DNA from: Tretioscincus oriximinensis | Lineage: Eukaryota > Chordata > Lepidosauria > Squamata > Gymnophthalmidae | Assembly: GCA_022410635.1 (NCBI GenBank) | Contig: JAJVDF010000276.1 | Span: 870,770 to 934,769, forward strand | Length of the DNA: 64,000 nt | Reading direction: 5' to 3' | Shown: positions 55,791 through 64,000 of the stretch, one piece after another | Numbering within the stretch: the stretch's first letter is position 1 | Layout of the letters: each line of letters starts with the position of its first letter | The notes under the pieces: generated by a model | Database searches by the model: none | Told to the model about the DNA's origin: nothing | What the model saw: the letters and a program-made list of their open reading frames with translations, nothing else | Translations under genes and position numbers: made by a program

Positions 55791-57857
55791 CAATGTATCG
55801 GAGCAGTGGGGATTCTGGAGAACAGAATGGAAACAAAGAATATTGCATATAAAAGCTCATTGTATGCGAAAAATCTCTTCACATAGTCACATAATACTGC
55901 TTATTTTAGTCACAAAATTCTCATATCTTCTATGACCTGAAAAACTGAAATAGTACCAAACACCTTGCTACCTTAGCCCATCTGTCTTCTCTGGAGCAAA
56001 CTGATACATATGAGGTCTACCTTGCATGGGAAGTGATTGGGGGGATTTCAAAATTGGAAGAGGTCCTGATCCTTACTGAATTTTCCTCTGCAAGTCCACT
56101 ATGCCCGATACATTTCAAATGGCACCTCTCCCAATCTTTGATTCATTGCCTCTCCATACTTTCCTGTGCAAACCTGGAGCACTTCTGGTAGAATGGAAGC
56201 TTTCATGGCTGCTTTCAATCTCACTCATTATATCAAGTTCTTCTTTGAACCTGAGCTTTCAGATACAATATTCATCTTCTGAGGATCTGATTTGTAGAAG
56301 AACCAAATTATCAGTTGCACTTGGCTCTTTAAAAAAGTCAGGTCTTCTCTTCAATGTCCCGTGCTTGTATTTATAAGCCAACCTGGTGAAAAAGCAAAGA
56401 AATAAGGGAATGCATAATAACAAAAGATGAAGGTGGACCTCCGTACTATATTCAGTATTTGTGATTTCTCCATTTCAACCTGTGTCTTCTGCTCCCTTTA
56501 TGGACATGACCTCTGGCTTTATAGTGAATGTGCAAGCTGTCCTGAAACTTCAACTCTGGTGACTCTGAGGAAGCAAAGTTGAGTTTTTGAAGTGATGGGT
56601 CTCATTTCTTAGTGACCAAGGCTGATAGCATAGGCCATCCTTTCTAATTCCATGGGCCTTGTAAATAAAGTTCCACTCGAGAAGCCAAGCATGAAAGGAT
56701 AGGAATGAAAATGCTCTGATAGATAAGATATTGCAGGAGACTGTCAGACTCTCGCTCAGAGAATGAAATAACACTCTGGATACTGTCATTGAAAAACAAT
56801 AATGAAAAAGTACACCATTTTCTTAACTGAAACACTATCATGTCTGTGTTATAGCCACACAACGTATTTTTCCTCCAAAGTTGTCAATTTGAAGCTATGA
56901 CTATTGATTTCTATCTAACACTCAGAATTAACTGCTCTGCACAGGAAAAGTGGCAGAGAATCACTTCTGAACATCAAACAAGTAAGTCAAAAAGGGTCAA
57001 TCCAAAGTCAGAATTTGACAAGTTGGTTGCTGTAAATGCAAACTCTGGTCAAGCAGATAGAATATTGTTTGAGGGACTTTCCTTTTAAAACTACAAAATC
57101 ATGGAAGGAAAGAAAAAGGTTGATAGCAATGCTGGGGAAAAACACTGAGGCACTGATCTTATTCCAGTTTAAATCCCAAAATAAGGATGTGCTGTCTACA
57201 TACTGGTGCAGACTATGGCAGGCTCCACCCAAATAACCAAGTATCTGCTCAGTTAACTATTGTTTGGTACATTTTCATTTGTTTCCTTTTACAGATATGT
57301 GATCATCAAATTTTGCAGTTTGATGATGACATGATTTCATTTTGGTTAAAAGAAAACTACATTATAGAATGTCTCATAAATTTGCCAGTGTTTCCTATAG
57401 TCCCCCAGCTTTGTTTGTTTTTACACCTGTTTTGTGTCTGTTGTGTGCTTTTGATATCATACCTGCAACCCAAAGTCGTATTTTGCAGCTGCCTTTGCTT
57501 TCTTGAGTAGGAATCCCTTAGACCTACAAGAGAGCTCCATCCTTAGGGATAAAACCACCATTGGAATGGGAGACTTGGCAGACAACAGATTTGTTTTGTT
57601 TGATGGCTCCTGGACCCAGGAATGAACACCTACTTAGCTGAGAGGTGGTGTTCAAGAAGATGGAAGAGGGAAGGGATGCCTCGTTGCTGGGGGGCCCTTG
57701 GGCCTCTTAAGCCTGGTGAGTGTGGACTGCAGGAGAGCCCTTTAGCGATGGGGGAGCAAGGGGGGGAGCCATATGCTACTGGACAAGTGGATCGCTCCAG
57801 AGATTGGTCTGCCCCCAACTCCTTAATTTTAAGCTGACCAGGCAGGCTCAGCTTAAA
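55791..57857. other. Unique DNA; Z-family scrap at about 57185-57230
   Basis: TACTGGTGCAGACTATGGCA resembles the Z centre. Frames at 56101-56376, 57187-57510 and others have no domain. Confidence 0.35.
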
Positions 57858-58177
57858 TTTGGAATTTACTTCCTGAAGAGGTAGTGGTAGCTAACAGCAT
57901 GGATAGTTTCAAGACAGGACTAGACAGGTTTATGGACACTAAGGGTATAAATGGATACTAAGATAGTTGTCTGGATGTAGCCTCCGGGATGGAGCAACAG
58001 GCAGGACTCTTGAAATACCATTTGCAGGGAGTCACAAACAGGAGCAGCATATTTTGCTTTCCTCTGTTCGGACTGCCCAGGTGCATCTGGTGGGTCTCTG
58101 TGTGACACAGAATGCTGGACTCGATGGGCTGTGGCCTGATCCAGTATGGCTCTTCTTATGTTCTTATGTTCTTATGT
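57858..58177 (+). mobile_element. CR1 LINE 3' UTR copy
   Basis: GGAATTTACTTCCTGAAGAG to TTCTTATGTTCTTATG, a short 5'-truncated copy. Little diverged from the 44-kb copy's 3' end, so relatively young. Confidence 0.92.
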
Positions 58178-58883
58178 AATAAGAGAAGCTACCGGTCCTG
58201 TTTGCACACCAACAATGACTTTTACCAGCTTGTTGAAAATCTGTGTCTCCTCTTCTGTGGTGGAGCACTCAAGAAAGCCCAGGGGCCAGTTGATGCGCTC
58301 TCCTCTGCCCTCCCTCCTGAGAGGGGGTTAACTCTTACACAAGACCGATTTTGCTCAGAAGGGTCTGTGTTATAATCTTTCATATCCATTAATTTATAAT
58401 GTTGAAAATGACTCTTCTTTATTCCAGATTTGTCTGATATGTCCAGACAATTTAATACATTGTCTTCCCTGTATGAAGCGACAAAAAGGACTGGGGACCT
58501 CCTGTCAGTGGAGGGGTTTTAAACCCAGGGAGGTTCCATTCTGTCGCTTCCGTGCAGGGGTCTGGATGGATTAACCCATTGTTGTTGGCATCCTTTCCCG
58601 GTTTCCATCTTCTGTGAACTATACTGCTGTGGATAACCCATCTCACAGGGATGAGCATCCACCTTGGCTACTTTTAAACTGCATCATAAATAGCCTAGGT
58701 AGAATAGAAATGATCAATTTTGGTCCAACACAAAAGCAGCTTGGCAAAAGATGTCTTTTCTCTCTCTCTATCACCTGTCCAACTATATGGTAGAGGGGAG
58801 GCAAATTAGACAGTGTACGCTGTCCCAAGAGTCAGCTAACCTCTGGGTGAGCCAGAAGCCACTAGGAAATAAATACCTGTAAG
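58178..58883. other. No feature recognised
   Basis: Unassigned sequence. Confidence 0.3.
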
Positions 58884-59613
58884 CAGGGCTTTTTTTGTGA
58901 CGGAACGCACCGGAACGCAGTTCCTGCACCTTTTATTNNNNNNNNNNNNNNNNNNNNNNNNNNNNNNNNNNNNNNNNNNNNNNNNNNNNNNNNNNNNNNN
59001 NNNNNNNNNNNNNNNNNNNNNNNNNNNNNNNNNNNNNNNNNNNNNNNNNNNNNNNNNNNNNNNNNNNNNNNNNNNNNNNNNNNNNNNNNNNNNNNNNNNN
59101 NNNNNNNNNNNNNNNNNNNNNNNNNNNNNNNNNNNNNNNNNNNNNNNNNNNNNNNNNNNNNNNNNNNNNNNNNNNNNNNNNNNNNNNNNNNNNNNNNNNN
59201 NNNNNNNNNNNNNNNNNNNNNNNNNNNNNNNNNNNNNNNNNNNNNNNNNNNNNNNNNNNNNNNNNNNNNNNNNNNNNNNNNNNNNNNNNNNNNNNNNNNN
59301 NNNNNNNNNNNNNNNNNNNNNNNNNNNNNNNNNNNNNNNNNNNNNNNNNNNNNNNNNNNNNNNNNNNNNNNNNNNNNNNNNNNNNNNNNNNNNNNNNNNN
59401 NNNNNNNNNNNNNNNNNNNNNNNNNNNNNNNNNNNNNNNNNNNNNNNNNNNNNNNNNNNNNNNNNNNNNNNNNNNNNNNNNNNNNNNNNNNNNNNNNNNN
59501 NNNNNNNNNNNNNNNNNNNNNNNNNNNNNNNNNNNNNCCCCACCCGCTTGCTCCCGCCGCCGCCCGCCGCCGGTGTTAGTTCCGGCACCTTTTGTGCTGG
59601 AAAAAAAGCACTG
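58884..59613. mobile_element. hAT-like element containing an assembly gap
   Basis: Ends CAGGGCTTTTTTTGTGACGG and GTGCTGGAAAAAAAGCACTG are inverted. A perfect 8-bp duplication CCTGTAAG lies at 58876-58883 and 59614-59621. Inner GGAACGCAGTTCC and GTTAGTTCCGGCACC continue the symmetry. 600 Ns hide the centre, so I cannot say whether transposase is present. The exact 600 may be an estimated gap size. Confidence 0.9.
58938..59537. other. Assembly gap, 600 Ns
   Basis: Undetermined. The right flank (CCCACCCGCTTGCTCCCGCC) is very GC-rich, a likely cause of the gap. Confidence 1.
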
Positions 59614-59621
59614 CCTGTAAG

Positions 59622-60099
59622 CATATGTGGAATCCAGATTATTTAAAAGCTTGACCTTCTGGTTGCAAGCATAAGACACTGAAGTTGATGCAGGCAAGAA
59701 CATTCAAAGGTTTGACCTTAAGAACATTCATCAGTGGTCAGTGGGGTGATGTGGACAGAGTGAAGCTCTGTTTGGAAGCCTTGCTTTGGACTCGACACTT
59801 GTGTTTCAGTATTCTGCAGATCAAAACACAGTTCTTCGGATTCAAAGAGACAAATCTGTTTCCCAACCTTTGATGCCCGTATAGAAGATTATAAAAAATT
59901 ATCACTTTGAACATTTCTCCTGTCAGTAAATTTAATGTTTTAATAGCGTTGAAATTATGTTTTCAGCCCTCTGAAAAATGCAGTTTTTCTTAAATGTGAA
60001 TATCAGTTTTGTTTTTTATTTCAATTTACCTTTGTAAAAGGGTATATTCAGAAAGCAAGAGATACTTATGTGATCTAACAATGGCTCCTTTTTGCTCTG
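59622..60099. other. No feature recognised
   Basis: AT-rich sequence. Confidence 0.3.
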
Positions 60100-60250
60100 A
60101 GCCTTATTCTAGGCTACATCTTGGTCTAGGGCCTCCCATCTGCATGCCAGTGTAGACTATGGCAGAATTCATTTGACCACTACAATAGCCTTTGGAATCA
60201 CGCAGATGGCAGGTCCCTATTTCAAGATATTGTATGTCCCATAATAAGGC
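60100..60250. mobile_element. TIR family Z (diverged copy)
   Basis: GAGCCTTATTCTAGGCTACA and ATAATAAGGCTT form the ends; the centre GCATGCCAGTGTAGACTATG matches 47.7 kb. Confidence 0.6.
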
Positions 60251-63200
60251 TTAAAGTATTTACAGGCCAAAATTGCTTCTTACCATCCCTACCAGGTGCA
60301 GGAGCAGGTAAATCACATTATCTGGATCCTCCAACCCCTTTTGTTCATTGCAAATATCTAGAAGCAAGTCAAGCACCTCTTACTTCATTCTGTTTGGGTT
60401 TTGACTTGCTTTGAAGTATTAATATTGAGCAAATATTGAACAACAATAATGAAAGGAGCTGATGATGAGGGCTAAGCAATCACTATTACAAGAAACTTGA
60501 TATCATTATTTGCTTTCTTGTAATAGCAACTGCTAGAAGTGCTGGCAATTACATGTAGCATTTCCAGTACAATTCTGGAAGAATAATAGACTTCAGACTA
60601 TACCTGGAGGCACCCAAAGAAGATTTAACTGAAGTTTAAAGGCAACTACAGTTACAACTTTTAGGTACTTACAGAAAATACATCCCTTTGGCAGATATGC
60701 TATGTGTGAAGGATTGGTTTCACGGTCCACCCAAGTTATAATAAGTTTTTAATTAATTGTATAGTTTTTAAAATAAATTAAATTTTGTATAGTTTTTAAT
60801 TTTGAGTTTTTTTGAACAAAGTTTTTATAACGTGTTTTATTTTTAAAAATTTTACTTTCAGTTTTACAACCAGGAAAATCAGTTTTACCATTATATACAT
60901 GTAACAAGAGTGCAATGAAAAAGCACTTGTCTGATTATATTTGTGGGCAATCTTTCAGTCCTTACATGAAGATGCCCCCAAATGCAAATGACATATTCTA
61001 ATAGAAGGAAATCTCCTTTTTCCAATGGTGCTAAAAAGAAGAAGATCAGAGTTGTCAAACTGAAGATAAAGGGCATCAAAAATAGCCAAAATTTGGAAGG
61101 CAATTTTTTGGTACCAGCTTTGAACACTTATATTTCTTCAACTATTTACAGTTCTGCATACTACAAGGCTTCTTCTCAGGAGTAGTTTGAGTGCATCTAC
61201 CGAAGCTCAACCTGAAAGATAGCTCCAAAATTAAAGCAGCTTAAACATGACTGTAAATGTTGCCACACAGTATTTTCTTTCAAGTTTGAGCCTCAACCAT
61301 ATAAAAAGCAAGATGATTAGGCAACTAGGATCTTGCCAATTTGTTAAGCCCTTACTGCTGTGCAGGTTTCCCAAGTTTTGCTCCTATATTACTGCCCATT
61401 TTTACAGCTTCTGAAAGTTCACCAACTGTGATGTGGCTCGCACAACATTTTGGAGCCCTTTACTTGAGGCTCCCTAGAACCTCTAATTTTTAATCTTAAA
61501 CCTTAAACTTTTGCACAGCACAGGTTTATATCATGTAGAAAATTTCATTGAAACTAGAGAGGGTGAGTTGGGGACCACGACATGCAGCAGCTCATGTTTT
61601 TATATGCCATTTCTAAGGTCCCCACGGATTAAAAAAAAAAAGGACAGACATTTTACAGCTTTGAAGAATGTGGAAAAGAGGAATACTGACTAGGTGCAGC
61701 TTATAATTAAAGCTGCAGAACGCCTGCCACATTTTTCCCTGCCTTAGGCATCCCCAGTGTACCTAGACAAATCTAGCATGTCCTGTATTGAGGACTGTAT
61801 CTCAAGCATAGAGTTCAAACTTACCTCTATTTTTAATTTTATAGGGGTCCAAGAAGCTCAGACTTAATCCTCCCACATAGATTTCCGCATAAAGAAACCT
61901 GCTCCTTTCACTCTTATTAAGTGACAGTCTTATCAGGAAGCTGGAGGTTGGTCGGTTAGCTGTTCCAAAAAAGCAGCTTAAAGGTCAATTTTGAAAAGTG
62001 GCAAACAGCAATTTTATCTACTATTATACACCCCCATTGTTGATCACAAAAAGATAAATATTTTGCAGCATAGGAAAGTGAGGTCTCCCTAAATCTCTGA
62101 CAGTGTTCAGAATACAATCTTTCTTTTCTTTTTTGATTTATAAAAAGGTTTAGAACAGGCAAACCACCACAAACTGTCTGGTTCAGAGAGATGAAATACA
62201 GTGTTCAAATGAAGTTCAAACCTTGTCCAAACATAAAACAGCATCCCAAAAGCACAACGAGGCTGTTCCACTTCCTATGTCAGATTCAGAGCATGGGAAT
62301 CTAGGAAACATTCTAAGTGTGAAAATGTCCATTGATCTATACATTAATATGGATTTACAAGGTCCACCCCTTGCTGATCCCATCTGATTTGGCTTGGCAC
62401 CAAAACTACAGAATGCTGCCGAAGGAATACAGGTTATGAGTTCTTTGTGTTTCAAGAGAAAGGGAGAGCAAAATAAATGCTCCCTCCTGCCTTTAAGTAA
62501 TTTTTGCTTTGGGGTGTGTGTGAGAGAAGGAGACAGAAATAAATAAGGATACCAAATGCCTGTGTGTTTATACTGAGCAAGGAAGATCATATACTTCCAA
62601 TAGTATCAAGTCAGAGTTCTTGAAAGATTTTCAGGGCTGCCCGTGGGATATTATGCCCTCACCATTGAAAACACAAAATAATTTTCCACTTTGGTTATAC
62701 AGTTCTCAAAAAGCTTTCATCCATGACATCACAGATGTTATCAATAAGAAGTTCTAGGTTTCTATAAATAAAAAAAAACAAAGAAGAAACCTAATAGCTT
62801 ATATTATGGCTGCCTTCAAACAGTAAAAGGAAATGGGGGGTCGAAGCAAGATCCAGATATTGATTGTCACTCTCACCTTCAGACAAGGGAACATCATAGA
62901 ACCAAGACAATATGGACATCAGTCTTTTTTTATTATTATTTATTTATTTTAGGAGCAGAAATAAAAGAAAAGTTCATCCCATTTTGTGCTCTGGAAATGG
63001 TGCACAGCTGCTTGTCAATGTTCCCTCAGGGAACAGATCTTGGCCATTTTTCTGGGACTTACAATACACCTCACAAACCGTGCCACTATAATATGAAGCA
63101 ACGCCCACCATTTTGACTCCTATTTTGTAATTGCTTTCATTAGGCAGTGAAAGCATTGACTTAAATGTCTCTCCCCCCATACAATGAATCTTCACACCCC

Positions 63201-63539
63201 TCCCACACAACAAAGATGACTCAGAGAAGACGGAACTAAAATTACAACGGCAATCTATTTTGCATGATTATTTCACAGATCTGAAGAATTCCTCAAGGAG
63301 ATTGTTCTAGCAGCTAGTAATAAGGGGCATTAGTGCTCACAGGGCAAGGCCTGAACACCACAGGAGGCTGCCATCTTGGCAAATTTGGGCACCACATGAG
63401 TGAGAAGCCTAATGCTTCTGTGATGCTACACAGGTACATGCACGCACACTTAGATATAGTAGATGTTATAAAAAGCTGACTCCTTTGGTATCTTACTGTT
63501 TTCTTAGTATCCTTGTCCCAATTATACCTTGTCCCCACT
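60251..63539. other. Unique AT-rich DNA, no gene seen
   Basis: A 13-bp hairpin CTATTACAAGAAA/TTTCTTGTAATAG at 60482-60527. Frames at 60891-61185, 61956-62162, 62216-62590 and 62974-63213 are short and without recognised domains. Confidence 0.4.
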
Positions 63540-63595
63540 GAGCAGAGGGTTGGACTCGATGGCCCTGGAGGTCCCTTCCAACTCAATGATTTTAT
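63540..63595 (+). mobile_element. CR1 3' end fragment
   Basis: GGTTGGACTCGATGGCCCTG and AGGTCCCTTCCAACTC are the CR1 3' block of the GATTCTATG-tailed subfamily; the tail itself has decayed to ATGATTTTATA. Confidence 0.75.
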
Positions 63596-63779
63596 ACGAA
63601 TTGTATACTGTACTCAGAAGAGCTGGGCTGGGTCAGATAAAAGAGTGNATTTAGATTGTAGATGCAAAATACACAAAGCCTTACTCTGTCCCAGAAAAGG
63701 GTTTAAGACAGTGCTGGGAATTTTCCTTCTGGAAATCTTGTGGCGGGAGCCTAAAAACCTTATACAAAGCACATGCAGG

Positions 63780-63935
63780 GGTTTTGTGATGTNACTTCCA
63801 GGGCTGAATCAGAAGTGATGTCGCTCCGGGAGCCATTCCCAGAAACCGACACCAGAAGTGACATCGTTTGTGGTATCACAGCCTCAAGGCACCCTTTCTG
63901 GAAGCAGGGAGCAGAAGTGACATCACAATGATTTC
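63780..63935. repeat. Tandem-like repeat on AGAAGTGACATC
   Basis: CAGAAGTGATGTC, CAGAAGTGACATC, GCAGAAGTGACATCACA, with the inverted form GTNACTTCC at 63791. The units contain TGACATCA. One N at 63793. Confidence 0.65.
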
Positions 63936-64000
63936 ATTCCCACCCCCAGTATATTTCTCATACATTTCTGTAAGGAGATTTATACAAGAATGGAGAATCT

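Noticed and set aside
58836..59703. Long open frames across the second gap
   Set aside because: Same artefact; the flanks are hAT-like ends, not coding.
62216..62590. 124-residue minus-strand frame
   Set aside because: Low-complexity segments, no family resemblance, no conservation data.

Overview
This is a stretch of vertebrate nuclear DNA, most likely from a squamate reptile (a lizard; a gecko is possible but not shown). It is AT-rich and has no operon-like gene packing. It is crowded with repeats typical of squamates: CR1 LINEs with the TTCTTATGTTCTTATG-type 3' end, tRNA-derived SINEs ending in CTT/GAA runs, Sauria-type SINE pieces, hAT-like miniature elements, Penelope-like retroelements (PLEs), an L1 piece and a rare Ty1/copia remnant. 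I found no convincing host exon, tRNA, rRNA or other host gene. Every protein-like match I can support is transposon-derived and broken, so the window looks intergenic or deep-intronic. Two assembly gaps (41665-42549 and 58938-59537) and single Ns at 17047, 29263, 63648 and 63793 limit the reading.

Layout. 1-9 kb: a 579-bp hAT-like element with three internal foldbacks, a CR1 3' end, a minus-strand Ty1/copia pol fragment and a second CR1 subfamily. 9-22 kb: mostly unique AT-rich DNA with two long palindromes, two SINEs, a head-to-head PLE insertion and a hAT-like element. 22.7-24.5 kb: a PLE with inverted arms, a C-terminal coding remnant and a hammerhead-ribozyme-like motif, carrying a nested 188-bp hAT element, and then another hAT-like element. 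25-35 kb: palindromic miniature elements, two mariner-like elements, a SINE cluster, a compound microsatellite, CR1 pieces and several PLE insertions of different ages. 35-41 kb: unclassified inverted-repeat families. 41-44.2 kb: the most complete CR1, with endonuclease and reverse transcriptase remnants. 44.2-48.6 kb: a large foldback element, a candidate solo LTR, another PLE and a TIR element. 48.7-51.5 kb: a second long CR1 split by the 578-bp hAT-like element, then a SINE. 53-59.6 kb: an L1 ORF2 remnant, PLE, SINE and CR1 fragments, and a gap-containing hAT-like element. 59.6-64 kb: mostly unique sequence ending in a TGACATCA-type repeat.

The strongest signal is the PLE family. Insertions can be delimited to the base by direct repeats of 11-13 bp. 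Four of them (16.9, 22.8, 31.4 and 46.3 kb) consist of two copies joined head to head, and several copies carry or break within a motif resembling a hammerhead ribozyme core (CTGAAGA, stem, GAAA). Nesting gives relative ages: PLE before the 188-bp hAT element; CR1 before the 578-bp hAT element; palindromic miniature element before the SINE inside it.
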